A stretch of 64,000 nucleotides of DNA from NCBI GenBank assembly GCA_004005435.1, contig RZWH01000001.1, forward strand, positions 248,001-312,000. The letters are read 5' to 3'. The stretch comes from Rhodobacteraceae bacterium CCMM004. Lineage in GTDB: Bacteria > Pseudomonadota > Alphaproteobacteria > Rhodobacterales > Rhodobacteraceae. The translations under genes and the position numbers were made by a program. Shown piece after piece: positions 19,380 through 30,325 of this stretch. The notes under the pieces are model-generated. The model worked only from the letters and a program-made list of their open reading frames with translations. It was not told where the DNA came from and searched no databases. Position 1 is the stretch's first letter, and each line of letters opens with the position of its first letter.

Positions 19380-19856
19380 TCAGCCCTTGGGTTTGGGCGT
19401 CTTCTTGGCGATCTCCTCGACCGCCTCCGTCACCTGGCCCTTGACCGAGGTGAACGCCTCTTCGTTGGCCTGGCGGGCGGTCTCGGCCAGCTTCTGCATC
19501 AGCTTGAGCGCCTCCTCGACCGCCTCGTTCATCGCCGCGGTCTTGGTCTTCATGGTGTCGACGCCGGCGGTGTCCTCGACCCACTCGTATTGCTGGCGCG
19601 CGGCCAGCGTGAGTTTTTCGAAGATCTCCATCTGCTTGTCGAGCATGTCTTTGTAGGCCTCGGCCGCGGACTTGTTGGCCTCGGCCATCGCTTCGAAGTT
19701 GCGCTGGTTGGCCTTGATGATCGACTCCATGTCGAACATGTCGCCGCGGGGCGGCTGGAACATGCTCATCATCGCCTGCGGATTGAACATCTTGCTCATC
19801 TGTTCGGGATCGAACGCCTTCCAGAATTCGGTCATGTCGTAGGGATTGCGGGCCAT
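19380..19856 (-). CDS. phasin family protein
   Basis: 158-residue, strongly helical protein matching the phasin_2 pattern: a hydrophobic/Met-rich N-terminus (EQMSKMFNPQAMMSMFQPP), then long amphipathic helices (NQRNFEAMAEANKSAAEAYKDM) and a Lys-rich tail. Phasins coat polyhydroxyalkanoate granules. No phaC/phaZ gene is nearby; it lies 12 bases downstream of lpdA and may be co-transcribed with the pyruvate dehydrogenase genes, which supply the acetyl-CoA used for PHA. Confidence 0.85.
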   Translation of the reverse strand: MARNPYDMTEFWKAFDPEQMSKMFNPQAMMSMFQPPRGDMFDMESIIKANQRNFEAMAEANKSAAEAYKDMLDKQMEIFEKLTLAARQQYEWVEDTAGVDTMKTKTAAMNEAVEEALKLMQKLAETARQANEEAFTSVKGQVTEAVEEIAKKTPKPKG

Positions 19857-19868
19857 GTCGTGGTCCTC

Positions 19869-21629
<1,761 letters not shown>

Positions 21630-21639
21630 CAGCGCGCCC

Positions 21640-22938
21640 TCACAGCATCAGCCGGCGCGCGTCGGCCAGCAGGTATTTCAGGTGCGCGGCAAAGCGGGCG
21701 GCCAGCGCCCCGTCGATGGCGCGGTGGTCGTAGCTGAGCGACATGGGCAGCATGTTGCGGGGCACGAACGCCTCGCCGTCCCACACCGGCGTCATCTTGG
21801 ACCGCGTCAGGCCCAGGATCGCCACCTCTGGGGCATTGACGATGGGGGTAAAGGACGTCCCCCCGATCCCGCCCAGCGACGAGATGGTGAAGGTCGCGCC
21901 CTGCATGTCCTGGCTTTTCAGCTTGCCGTCGCGGGCGGCCTTGGAGAGGTCGCCCAAATCCTTGGAGATCTCAACGATCCCCTTGCGGTCGGCGTCCTTG
22001 ATGACCGGCACCATCAGGCCGTTGGGCGTGTCCGCCGCGAACCCGATATTGTAGAAGTCCTTGCGGATCAGCTTGTCGCCGTCGGGGTGGATCGAGCTGT
22101 TGAACTCCCAATGCTTCTTGAGCGCGCTCACGCAGGCCTTGACCACGAAGCTGAGGAGCGTGACGCGATAGCCCTCTTCCTTGGCTTGCGTGTCCAGCTC
22201 CTTGCGATACTTGTCCAGCTCGGTGATGTCGGCCTCTTCGTTGTGGGTGACATGCGGGATGTTCAGCCACGAGCGATGCAGCGCGGGCCCCGAGATCTTC
22301 TTGATCCGGGACATCTCGACCTCTTCCACGGGGCCGAACTTGGTGAAGTCGACGGCCAGGATCGGCGGGATGCCCATGCCGCCTTGCACCGCCGCACCGC
22401 CGCCTGCCGGGGCCGCCTGCCCCTTGAGCGCCTTCATCACGTCCTCGCGCAGGATGCGGCCTTTGCGGCCAGAGCCGTTGACCATGCGCAGATCCACTTC
22501 GACCTGCCGGGCGAAGGCGCGGACGCTGGGCGAGGCATGGACCCGGCCGGTGTTGTGGTCGACCACGGGCGCGGGGGCGTTGGGGGCCGGGTCGGCCTTC
22601 TGGCTGCCCTCGGCCGCGGCGTAGGGTTCGGGCGCCTTGGGCTGGCCGCCGGACGACTTGGGCGCCTCCTTGGCCTCGTCGGACCCGCCGCCACTGTCGC
22701 CGCCGGCCTCGTCCAGCAGCAGGATCAGCGTGCCTTCGCTCGCCGTGTCGCCCTCCGCGATCTTCAGTTCCTTGACGGTGCCGGCGTGGCTCGACGGCAC
22801 CTCCATGGTGGCCTTGTCGCTTTCCAGTTCGATCAGCGGGTCTTCCTTCTCGACCTTGTCGCCGGGCGAGACCAGCACGCTGATCACCGGAACGTCCGTG
22901 AAATCGCCGATGTCGGGCACTTTGACTTCGATTGCCAT
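21640..22938 (-). CDS. aceF: pyruvate dehydrogenase E2, dihydrolipoyl acetyltransferase
   Basis: 432-residue E2 core. One N-terminal lipoyl domain (Lys in ELESDKATMEVPSS), an Ala/Pro-rich linker, the peripheral-subunit-binding domain (HASPSVRAFARQVEVDL, about residues 128-165) and the acyltransferase domain ending with the catalytic YDHRAIDGALAARF. It has a single lipoyl domain, fewer than the E. coli enzyme. It lies between aceE (29 bases upstream) and lpdA. Confidence 0.96.
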   Translation of the reverse strand: MAIEVKVPDIGDFTDVPVISVLVSPGDKVEKEDPLIELESDKATMEVPSSHAGTVKELKIAEGDTASEGTLILLLDEAGGDSGGGSDEAKEAPKSSGGQPKAPEPYAAAEGSQKADPAPNAPAPVVDHNTGRVHASPSVRAFARQVEVDLRMVNGSGRKGRILREDVMKALKGQAAPAGGGAAVQGGMGIPPILAVDFTKFGPVEEVEMSRIKKISGPALHRSWLNIPHVTHNEEADITELDKYRKELDTQAKEEGYRVTLLSFVVKACVSALKKHWEFNSSIHPDGDKLIRKDFYNIGFAADTPNGLMVPVIKDADRKGIVEISKDLGDLSKAARDGKLKSQDMQGATFTISSLGGIGGTSFTPIVNAPEVAILGLTRSKMTPVWDGEAFVPRNMLPMSLSYDHRAIDGALAARFAAHLKYLLADARRLML

Positions 22939-22967
22939 CTTCTTGATCTTCCTTGTCTATCGGCCGT

Positions 22968-25622
22968 TCAGGACAGGCGGGGGTTGGGCTTGCCGCCGTC
23001 GATCTCGAAAGTCTTCAGAGCTTTCTCCAGCTCGTCTTTCGATACCGCCCCGGTCTTGTAGAGCTCCACCATCGCCGCGGCGGCGATGTGGCTGGCGTCC
23101 ACCTCGAAGAATCGGCGCAGGTTCACCCGGCTGTCGGAGCGGCCGAAGCCGTCGGTGCCCAGCACCGTGAACGGCTGCTCGACGAAGGCGCGCACCTGTT
23201 CGGCATAGTTCTTCATGTAGTCGGTGGCGACGACGATGGGCGCCTCGGTCCCCGCCAGCGTCTGCGTAATGTAGGGCACCCGCGGCTCGGCAAACGGGTT
23301 CAGCCGGTTGTGCCGGACACAGTCCTGCCCCTCACGCGCCAGTTCGTTGAAGCTGGTGGCCGACCAGATGTCCGAGGTCACGCCAAAGTCCGCCTCCAGC
23401 ATCTCGGCTGCCTTCATCGCCTGCACCAGGATCGTGCCCGACCCCATGAGGTTGATGTGCTTTTCGCCGGGCTTGTCGGTCTTCTTGAGTCGGTAGAGCC
23501 CCTTCACGATCCCCTCTTCGGCGCCCATGGGCATGTCGGGATGCGTGTAGTTCTCGTTCATCAGGGTCAGGTAGAAATAGACGTCCTCCTGATCGGCGAA
23601 CATGCGTTTCAGACCGTGCTGCACGATCACCGCGACCTCGTGCTGGAACGTCGGGTCGTAGCTGATGCAGTTCGGGATGGTCCCGGCCAGGATGTGGCTA
23701 TGGCCGTCCTGGTGCTGCAATCCCTCGCCGTTCAGCGTCGTTCGCCCCGCGGTCCCGCCGAGGAGGAACCCGCGCGCCCGGCTGTCGCCCGCGGCCCAGG
23801 CCAGGTCGCCCACCCGCTGGAACCCGAACATCGAGTAGTAGATGTAGAACGGGATCATCGGCTCGCCGTGCACCGAATAGCTGGTGGCGGCGGCGATCCA
23901 GTCGGCCATGGCGCCGGCCTCGTTGATCCCCTCCTGCAACACCTGGCCGTCCTTGCTCTCCTTGTAGAACAGCATCTGGTCGGCGTCCTGGGGGGTGTAG
24001 GTCTGCCCCAGCGGGTTGTAGATCCCCACCGAGCGGAACAGGCCCTCCATCCCGAAGGTGCGGCTTTCGTCCGGGACGATGGGCACCACGCGCTTGCCCA
24101 GGTTCTTGTCGCGCAGCAGCGTCGTCAGGATCCGCACGAACGCCATCGTGGTGGAGATCTCGCGGTCGCCGGTCGATTCGAGCTGCTGCTTGAACGCCTT
24201 GAGCGGCGGCACTTCCAGCTTTTCGGAGTCGCCGTGGCGCTGGGGGAACGGCCCGCCCAGATCCTTGCGCCGGTCGGCCAGATACGCCTTTTGCGCGTTG
24301 TTCAGCGTGACGAAGGGCGCCTTGGGCAGGTCCTCGTCCGAGACGGGGATGTCGAAGCGGTCGCGCATCGCGCGCAACTGCTCCTCGGCCATCTTTTTCT
24401 GCTGGTGGGTGGTGTTCTGGCCCTCGCCGGCGGTGCCCATGCCAAAGCCCTTGACGGTCTTGACCAGCAGGCAGGTCGGCTGTCCCTCGACCTCGGTCGC
24501 CCGCTTGAAGGCGGTGTAGACCTTTTGCGGGTCGTGCCCGCCGCGGCGCAGCGACCAGATGTCGTCGTCGGTCCAATCCTCGACCAGCGCCGCGGTCTCG
24601 GGGTACTTGCCGAAGAAATGCTCGCGGATATAGGCGCCGTTCTTGGACTTGAACGTCTGGTAGTCGCCGTCCACCGTCTCGTCCATCAACTGGCGCAGGC
24701 GTCCGGTGGTGTCGTTCTCCAGCAGCTCGTCCCAGCCACGGCCCCACAGCAGCTTGATGACCTCCCAGCCTGCGCCGCGGAACTCACCCTCCAGCTCCTG
24801 CACGATCTTGGCGTTGCCACGCACCGGGCCGTCGAGCCGCTGAAGGTTGCAGTTGACGACGAAGATCAGGTTGTCGAGCCCCTCGCGGCTGGCCAAGCTG
24901 ATGGCACCCAGCGACTCGGGCTCGTCCATCTCGCCGTCGCCGAGGAAGCACCAGACCTTGCGGTCGCCCGCGTCGATCAGGCCGCGGTTGTGCATGTATT
25001 TCATGAACCGCGCCTGGTAGATCGCCATCAGCGGCCCCAGACCCATCGAGACGGTCGGGAACTGCCAATACTCCGGCATCAGCCAGGGGTGCGGATAGGA
25101 CGACAGGCCCTCGCCGCCGACCTCGGAGCGGAAGTTCTCCATCTGCTCGGGGCTGATGCGCCCCTCCATGAACGACCGCGCATAGATCCCAGGCACCACG
25201 TGTCCCTGAAAGAACACCAGATCGCCCCCATGGGTCGCCGAGCGGGCGCGCCAGAAGTGGTTGAGCCCGATGTCGTACATGCACGCCGACGAGGCGAAGG
25301 ACGCGATGTGGCCGCCGTATTCCGACGACTCCTTGTTGCGCCGCACCACCGTCGCCATGGCGTTCCAGCGGTTGATGCGGCGGATGCGCCGCTCCATCTC
25401 GGTGTCGCCGGGGATCTCCAGCAGATCGTCGGCGGGGATGGTGTTCTGATAGGGCGTGGTCGCGGAAAACGGCAACGTCGCCCCGGCAGCGCGGGCCTGC
25501 TGCACCGCCTTGTCGAGCAGGAAATGCGCGCGATCCGCGCCATCCCGGGCAATCACGTCCTCGATCGCCTCCTGCCATTCCTGCGACTCGACTGGGTCGA
25601 TGTCGGGCGTGCCGTCTTTCAT
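22968..25622 (-). CDS. aceE: pyruvate dehydrogenase E1, homodimeric type
   Basis: 884-residue thiamine-diphosphate enzyme that decarboxylates pyruvate and acetylates the E2 lipoyl group. The ThDP motif is seen in CFLGDGEMDEPES...NCNLQRLDGPV; GHVVPGIYARSF and the C-terminal GTDGFGRSDSR are typical of AceE. Start is the ATG with GGGGAGGT seven bases upstream. Many Alphaproteobacteria instead use the heterotetrameric PdhA/PdhB E1, so this is the gamma/beta-type complex. The operon is aceE-aceF-lpdA(-phasin). Confidence 0.97.
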   Translation of the reverse strand: MKDGTPDIDPVESQEWQEAIEDVIARDGADRAHFLLDKAVQQARAAGATLPFSATTPYQNTIPADDLLEIPGDTEMERRIRRINRWNAMATVVRRNKESSEYGGHIASFASSACMYDIGLNHFWRARSATHGGDLVFFQGHVVPGIYARSFMEGRISPEQMENFRSEVGGEGLSSYPHPWLMPEYWQFPTVSMGLGPLMAIYQARFMKYMHNRGLIDAGDRKVWCFLGDGEMDEPESLGAISLASREGLDNLIFVVNCNLQRLDGPVRGNAKIVQELEGEFRGAGWEVIKLLWGRGWDELLENDTTGRLRQLMDETVDGDYQTFKSKNGAYIREHFFGKYPETAALVEDWTDDDIWSLRRGGHDPQKVYTAFKRATEVEGQPTCLLVKTVKGFGMGTAGEGQNTTHQQKKMAEEQLRAMRDRFDIPVSDEDLPKAPFVTLNNAQKAYLADRRKDLGGPFPQRHGDSEKLEVPPLKAFKQQLESTGDREISTTMAFVRILTTLLRDKNLGKRVVPIVPDESRTFGMEGLFRSVGIYNPLGQTYTPQDADQMLFYKESKDGQVLQEGINEAGAMADWIAAATSYSVHGEPMIPFYIYYSMFGFQRVGDLAWAAGDSRARGFLLGGTAGRTTLNGEGLQHQDGHSHILAGTIPNCISYDPTFQHEVAVIVQHGLKRMFADQEDVYFYLTLMNENYTHPDMPMGAEEGIVKGLYRLKKTDKPGEKHINLMGSGTILVQAMKAAEMLEADFGVTSDIWSATSFNELAREGQDCVRHNRLNPFAEPRVPYITQTLAGTEAPIVVATDYMKNYAEQVRAFVEQPFTVLGTDGFGRSDSRVNLRRFFEVDASHIAAAAMVELYKTGAVSKDELEKALKTFEIDGGKPNPRLS

Positions 25623-25993
25623 GGTCGGACCTCCCCTCTGGTGCGTCTGTTCGAGCTGGGGCCGAAAGGGCAGGACGGCATACGCGGGGGCGCGCCCCAA
25701 GCGCGCGCGCCCGTCGTCTGTGCACTGTCCGGCATCGTCCCTCCCCGGCGTTTTCTTTCGGCAACGGCTGGTAGCCGCATCGGTTCCGCGACGGAAGGCC
25801 CCGGGGCGCATGGCCGCCATGCGTCGGGACGGTAGCGCCGGACACCCGCGGGCCAGGGTCGTCAGTCGCGACTTCTGGCACGAAATCCGGCACTTGGCAA
25901 AAGAACCTCCCGCCGCGGCGCAGCACGCGCACCCTTCCCAAGGCCGCGCGGGCGGCCTATAGACGCCCCGACCCCCGCCGCCCGGAGAGGCCC
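25623..25993. other. 371-bp divergent intergenic region aceE/hisB
   Basis: Divergent promoters for aceE (minus) and hisB (plus) must lie here. I see no protein-like frame, no repeat-element copy and no convincing operator. The part nearest hisB (25875-25915) is the least GC-rich. A TGGCACG string at 25877 lacks the partner needed for a sigma-54 site. Confidence 0.5.
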
Positions 25994-26581
25994 ATGCGCA
26001 CCGCCACGCTCAGCCGCGACACCGCGGAGACCCGGATCACCGCGACCGTCGACCTGGATGGAACCGGCGCCCGCGAGATCGCCACCGGGGTCGGGTTCTT
26101 CGACCACATGCTGGACCAGCTCGCGCGCCATTCCCTCATCGACATCTCGCTGACGGCCGAGGGCGACCTGCACATCGACGACCACCACACGGTCGAGGAC
26201 TGCGGCATCGTGCTGGGCCAGGCCCTGGCCCGGGCGCTGGGGGACAAGCGCGGCATCCGCCGCTACGGCGACTGCCTGCTGCCCATGGACGACACTCTGG
26301 CCCGCGCCGCCCTGGACCTCTCGGGCCGGCCCTGGCTGGCGTGGGACGTGGCCTTTCCCACGGCCAAGATCGGCGGCTTCGACACCGAGCTGGTGCGCGA
26401 GTTCTTCCAGGGCTTCGCGACCCACGGCGGCATCACCCTGCATGTCGACGTCCTGCGCGGCGTCAACAGCCACCACATCGCCGAGGCGAGCTTCAAGGCC
26501 GTGGCGCGCGCCTTGCGCATGGCGGTGGAGCCCGATCCCCGCGGCGCCGACGCCATCCCCTCGACCAAAGGCCGCCTGTGA
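25994..26581 (+). CDS. hisB: imidazoleglycerol-phosphate dehydratase
   Basis: 195-residue monofunctional HisB, histidine pathway. Metal-binding motifs are [26 protein letters not shown] and [25 protein letters not shown]. Start [15 protein letters not shown] is typical and is preceded by GGAGAGG. It opens the his cluster; hisH follows 91 bases on. Confidence 0.97.
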   Translation: MRTATLSRDTAETRITATVDLDGTGAREIATGVGFFDHMLDQLARHSLIDISLTAEGDLHIDDHHTVEDCGIVLGQALARALGDKRGIRRYGDCLLPMDDTLARAALDLSGRPWLAWDVAFPTAKIGGFDTELVREFFQGFATHGGITLHVDVLRGVNSHHIAEASFKAVARALRMAVEPDPRGADAIPSTKGRL

Positions 26582-26592
26582 CCCCACGCCGC

Positions 26593-26629
26593 CTCATCAT
26601 CTTGGCCCAAATACCCCCCCGCCGGAGGC
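26593..26629 (-). repeat. C-motif copy between hisB and hisH
   Basis: The plus strand begins CTCATCATCTTGGCCCAAAT and ends GCCGGAGGC; the reverse complement follows the consensus GCCTTCGGCGAGGRTAYTTG. Related copies are at 42011-42045 and as a facing pair at 61283-61371. Here it lies antisense to the his genes. Confidence 0.6.
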
Positions 26630-26672
26630 GTCCCGCCCCCGCCTCCCCTGCCGACGGTCGCGGAGCGGCGCC

Positions 26673-27317
26673 ATGCTGACGGTGCTCATCGACTACGACA
26701 GCGGCAACCTCCACTCGGCCGAAAAGGCGTTCCAGAGGATGGCGCGCGAGACCGGCGCGGGCGCGGTCCTGGTGTCGTCGCGGCCCGAGGACGTGGCCCG
26801 GGCGGACCGCGTGGTGCTGCCCGGTGACGGGGCCTTCCCTGCCTGCCGGCGGGCGCTGATGCAGGACCGCGCCGCGCTGCACCAGGCTCTGGTCGAGGCG
26901 GTCGAGGTCCGCGCCCGCCCCTTCCTCGGCATCTGCGTCGGCATGCAGCTCATGGCGCGGACGGGCCACGAATACGAGGCGACGCCTGGCCTGGGCTGGA
27001 TCGACGGAGAGGTGCACCGCATCGACCCCGCCGACCCGCGGCTCAAGGTGCCGCATATGGGGTGGAACGACGTGACGGTGGAGCGCGCGCACCCGGTGCT
27101 GGACGGCATCGGTACGGGGGCGCATTTCTACTTCGTCCACTCCTACCAGATGGTGGTGGACGCGGGCAGCGACGAACGGCTGGCCGCGGTCGACTACGGC
27201 GGTCCGGTGACGGCGGTGGTCGCGCGCGGCACCTGCGTCGGCACCCAGTTCCACCCGGAAAAGAGCCAGGCCGACGGCCTGCGCCTGATCGCGAATTTCC
27301 TGCGCTGGCGGCCGTGA
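26673..27317 (+). CDS. hisH: imidazole glycerol phosphate synthase, glutaminase subunit
   Basis: 214-residue class I glutamine amidotransferase. The nucleophile Cys lies in LGICVGMQLM near residue 88; catalytic His and Glu are in QFHPEKSQ near the C-terminus. It supplies ammonia to HisF, encoded about 1.8 kb downstream beyond two antisense genes. Start is the ATG with N-terminus LTVLIDYDSGNLHS. Confidence 0.97.
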   Translation: MLTVLIDYDSGNLHSAEKAFQRMARETGAGAVLVSSRPEDVARADRVVLPGDGAFPACRRALMQDRAALHQALVEAVEVRARPFLGICVGMQLMARTGHEYEATPGLGWIDGEVHRIDPADPRLKVPHMGWNDVTVERAHPVLDGIGTGAHFYFVHSYQMVVDAGSDERLAAVDYGGPVTAVVARGTCVGTQFHPEKSQADGLRLIANFLRWRP

Positions 27318-27323
27318 GGCGCC

Positions 27324-27363
27324 CGAATTTTCGACGAAAATTCGTGCGCCCCGCTCGGGGCGC
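27324..27363. terminator. bidirectional stem-loops between hisH and DUF2147 gene
   Basis: An AT-rich hairpin (arms CGAATTTTCG/CGAAAATTCG, single-base loop, 27324-27344) is followed by a GC hairpin (arms GCGCCCCG/CGGGGCGC, 27346-27363). The first has T-rich flanks in both directions and sits between converging genes, so a shared terminator role is likely. Similar AT-rich palindromes recur in Rhodobacterales genomes, from memory. Confidence 0.55.
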
Positions 27364-27369
27364 GGGGGC

Positions 27370-27762
27370 TCAGTTGGCCCGGCGCCAGGTGCCGCCGTTG
27401 CGGCAGATGCCCAGGACGCAGCCCTCGACCGACAGGCGATCGCCGCTCAGCGTCAGCTTGGAGTTGTAGGTCTTGTCGCGGTCGGGCGACCAGACCTTCC
27501 CGCGATACTCACCGCCGCCCACAGGCTTGGTCGCCGAGATGATCTGGCGGCCGATATTGGGCGAGGACATCTCGCGCCCGGCGCTGTCGTAGGCCTTGAC
27601 CAGCGTGCCGCAGAGCGCGGCGCCGCAGGGCGCGACCCGGATCAGGCCCGAGTTGCCGTTGTCGTCCTGGGCGGTCAGCCAGGTCCCCATCAGAGGCTCG
27701 GCCATGGCCGGAGCGGCGATGAGGGACAGGGCCGCGGCGGCGGCCAGTGCGATGCGTTTCAT
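27370..27762 (-). CDS. DUF2147 secreted protein
   Basis: 130-residue exported protein: signal peptide KRIALAAAAALSLIAAPAMA, then the DUF2147 pattern starting LMGTWLTAQDDNGNSGLIRVAPCG, with GKVWSPDRDKTYNSKLTL and VEGCVLGICRNGGTWRR. A small lipocalin-like beta-barrel with Cys pairs is expected; function unknown. GGGAGGAG lies upstream of the ATG. It is antisense within the his cluster, between hisH and hisA. Confidence 0.88.
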   Translation of the reverse strand: MKRIALAAAAALSLIAAPAMAEPLMGTWLTAQDDNGNSGLIRVAPCGAALCGTLVKAYDSAGREMSSPNIGRQIISATKPVGGGEYRGKVWSPDRDKTYNSKLTLSGDRLSVEGCVLGICRNGGTWRRAN

Positions 27763-27896
27763 GGGGTCTCCTCCCGATACCTTGCGGCATCTGAGCGCAG
27801 CCGAACGGCACCGGGCAAGACTGACGTGGGGTCGGCCCCTTGCGCACAGTTGCGTCACGGGGCACACCGCGCCCGCCAGACGACGGAGCGCCGCCC

Positions 27897-28616
27897 ATGA
27901 TCCTCTACCCCGCCATCGACCTCAAGGACGGCCAGTGCGTCCGCCTGTTGCGCGGCGAGATGGAGGCCGCCACTGTCTTCGGCGACGACCCGGCCGCGCA
28001 GGCCCGGGCCTTTGCCGACGGCGGGTGCGACTGGCTGCACATCGTGGACCTGAACGGCGCCTTCGCCGGGTGGCCGGTGAACGCCGCGGCGGTCGAGGCG
28101 ATCCTCGGGGCCGTGGACGTGCCGGTGCAGCTCGGCGGCGGCATTCGCGACCGCGAGACCATCGAGGCGTGGCTGGACAAGGGCCTGTCCCGGGTGATCC
28201 TGGGCACCGTGGCGGTGGAGGATCCCGACCTGGTGCGCGCCGCCACCCGCGCCCATCCCGGGCGCATCGCGGTGGGGCTCGACGCGCGCCGCGGCATGGT
28301 GGCGACCCGCGGCTGGGCGACCGAGACCGACCTGCACGTCACCGACCTGGCCCGCGCCTTCGAGGACGCGGGCGTGGCGGCCATCATCTATACCGACATC
28401 GACCGCGACGGCGCCATGGGCGGCCCGAACGTCGCGGCGACCGCGGACCTGGCCCGCGCCACGTCAATCCCTGTGATCGCCTCGGGCGGGGTCGCCTCGC
28501 TCGACGACCTGCGGGCCCTCAAAGACACTGGCGTCATCGCCGGGGCGATCTCGGGCCGCGCGCTCTATGACGGGGCCATTGATCTGGCCGAGGCGCTGGC
28601 GGCGCTGAAGGACTAG
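27897..28616 (+). CDS. hisA: ProFAR isomerase
   Basis: 239-residue TIM-barrel isomerase converting ProFAR to PRFAR in histidine synthesis. The N-terminal catalytic Asp is in [15 protein letters not shown] and the second in [14 protein letters not shown] near residue 168. I chose the ATG at 27897; a longer frame upstream is not conserved. The divergent DUF2147 gene starts 135 bases away, so hisA may have its own promoter there. Confidence 0.97.
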   Translation: MILYPAIDLKDGQCVRLLRGEMEAATVFGDDPAAQARAFADGGCDWLHIVDLNGAFAGWPVNAAAVEAILGAVDVPVQLGGGIRDRETIEAWLDKGLSRVILGTVAVEDPDLVRAATRAHPGRIAVGLDARRGMVATRGWATETDLHVTDLARAFEDAGVAAIIYTDIDRDGAMGGPNVAATADLARATSIPVIASGGVASLDDLRALKDTGVIAGAISGRALYDGAIDLAEALAALKD

Positions 28617-28619
28617 GCG

Positions 28620-29069
28620 TCAGCCCCCGGCCCCCGCCTCGGCGAACTTGGCCAGCGCGCCCTCCATCTTGCCCAGGGCCTCCAGGTCGCGGGCCACGTC
28701 CAGATCCTCGAACGTCTCGTCCACCTCCTCGTAGGCGATCCAGGTCTGCCCGTCGGCGTCGGCGTAGACCAGGATCTTGAGCGGCAGGTAGAGCCCGGCC
28801 AGGATGTCCTCCTGCATCACCGGGGTGCCGAGCTGCGGGTTGCCGAAGATCAGAAGCTGGCTGTCGGCCAGCTCCATCTCCACGCTCTCCGCCCCGCCGC
28901 CGTGGTCCACACGGGCGAAAACGGTGGCCCCCGCTCCGGTCACCGCGGCCTCGATGCGGTCCATGACCTCGGCGACCGACCCCGCCGCCTCGCGGGTCTC
29001 GATGTCGTCGGCAAGGGCGGGCGCGGCGGCGGCCAGCGCGGCGGCGAGGGTCAGGGCGGGGATGCGCAT
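28620..29069 (-). CDS. DUF302 secreted protein
   Basis: 149-residue protein with a signal peptide (hydrophobic run [16 protein letters not shown]) and a DUF302 domain: [30 protein letters not shown], the conserved [15 protein letters not shown], and [20 protein letters not shown]. The fold is known but not the role. An AAGGAG site precedes the ATG. It is antisense between hisA and hisF, its stop three bases from the hisA stop. Confidence 0.9.
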   Translation of the reverse strand: MRIPALTLAAALAAAAPALADDIETREAAGSVAEVMDRIEAAVTGAGATVFARVDHGGGAESVEMELADSQLLIFGNPQLGTPVMQEDILAGLYLPLKILVYADADGQTWIAYEEVDETFEDLDVARDLEALGKMEGALAKFAEAGAGG

Positions 29070-29162
29070 CGGTGTCTCCTTGGGATGTCGCCTCCCAACC
29101 GCCCCCTGCCCGTCCCGGTTCCACCTCTGGCGTCCCGCCGCCGGGCGCCGTATGGAGGGCCC

Positions 29163-29924
29163 ATGCTCAAGGTGCGTGTCATCCCCTGCCTCGACGTGGC
29201 CGACGGCCGCGTGGTCAAGGGCGTCAACTTCGTCGACCTGGTGGACGCGGGCGATCCGGTGCAGGCCGCCATCGCCTACGACGCCGCCGGGGCGGACGAG
29301 CTGTGCTTTCTCGACATCCACGCCACGCACGAGAACCGCGGCACGATGTACGACCTGGCCACCCGCACGGCCGAACACTGCTTCATGCCTCTGACCATCG
29401 GCGGCGGCGTCCGCACGCCCGAGGACGTGCGCGCGCTGCTGCTGGCGGGCGCCGACAAGGTGTCGTTCAACTCGGCCGCCGTGGCGGATCCGGACGTGGT
29501 GGCCCGCGCCGCCGACCGCTTCGGCAGCCAGTGCATCGTGGTGGCCATCGACGCCAAGACGGTCGCGCCGGGGCGGTGGGAGATCTTCACCCACGGCGGC
29601 CGCCGGCCCACCGGCATCGACGCGGTGGCGTTCGCCCGGACCGTGGCCGAAAAGGGGGCGGGCGAGATCCTGCTGACCTCGATGGATCGCGACGGGACCA
29701 AGCAGGGCTTCAACCTGCCTCTGACCCGCGCCATCGCCGAGGCGGTGCCGGTGCCGGTGATCGCGTCGGGCGGCGTCGGCACGCTGGACCACCTGGTCGA
29801 GGGCGTGACCGAGGGCCACGCCAGCGCCGTTCTGGCCGCCTCGATCTTTCACTTCGGCACCTACACCATCGCCGAGGCCAAGGCGCACATGGCCGCCGCC
29901 GGCATCCCGGTGCGCCCGGCATGA
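29163..29924 (+). CDS. hisF: imidazole glycerol phosphate synthase, cyclase subunit
   Basis: 253-residue TIM barrel that with HisH makes imidazole glycerol phosphate and AICAR. The catalytic Asp residues lie in [18 protein letters not shown] and [22 protein letters not shown] and DGTKQGFN are conserved. The stop overlaps the hisE start (ATGA). Confidence 0.97.
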   Translation: MLKVRVIPCLDVADGRVVKGVNFVDLVDAGDPVQAAIAYDAAGADELCFLDIHATHENRGTMYDLATRTAEHCFMPLTIGGGVRTPEDVRALLLAGADKVSFNSAAVADPDVVARAADRFGSQCIVVAIDAKTVAPGRWEIFTHGGRRPTGIDAVAFARTVAEKGAGEILLTSMDRDGTKQGFNLPLTRAIAEAVPVPVIASGGVGTLDHLVEGVTEGHASAVLAASIFHFGTYTIAEAKAHMAAAGIPVRPA

Positions 29925-30235
29925 GCGCGCTCGCCCGCCTCGCCGCCACCGTGGAGGCCCGCCGCGGCACCGATCCCGACACGTCCTGGACCGCCCGTCT
30001 GCTGGCCAAGGGCCCCGACAAGTGCGCCGAGAAGTTCGGCGAGGAGGCGGTGGAGGCCGTCATCGAGGCGGTCAAGGGCGACCGCGCCCGCCTGACGGCC
30101 GAGGCGGCGGACGTGCTCTATCACCTCCTGGTCATGCTTGCGGCGCGCGACGTGACTCTGGCGGAGGTGGAGGCCGAACTGGCCCGGCGCGAGGGCACCT
30201 CGGGACTGGAGGAAAAGGCCGCGCGCGACGGGTGA
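29921..30235 (+). CDS. hisE: phosphoribosyl-ATP pyrophosphatase
   Basis: 104-residue MazG-like pyrophosphohydrolase, second step of histidine synthesis. The metal-binding core [25 protein letters not shown] and [13 protein letters not shown] is complete. It is not fused to HisI, and hisI is not in the window. Translation is coupled to hisF by four-base overlap. Confidence 0.96.
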   Translation: MSALARLAATVEARRGTDPDTSWTARLLAKGPDKCAEKFGEEAVEAVIEAVKGDRARLTAEAADVLYHLLVMLAARDVTLAEVEAELARREGTSGLEEKAARDG

Positions 30236-30325
30236 ACCCGGCCCAGGGACGCCCGCGCACTTGATCGCGGCGCGATTCGTTGCTTGTGTAGCGGGTCAGA
30301 GTTCGCGGATAGACCAGAGGTCGCC

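Noticed and set aside
22953-25835. 960-codon open frame on the plus strand opposite aceE
   Set aside because: Mirror frame of aceE with no recognisable motif and an antisense-typical residue mix.
25876-25905. Sigma-54 promoter upstream of hisB
   Set aside because: TGGCACG is present but the required GC/TTGC element at the correct spacing is not.
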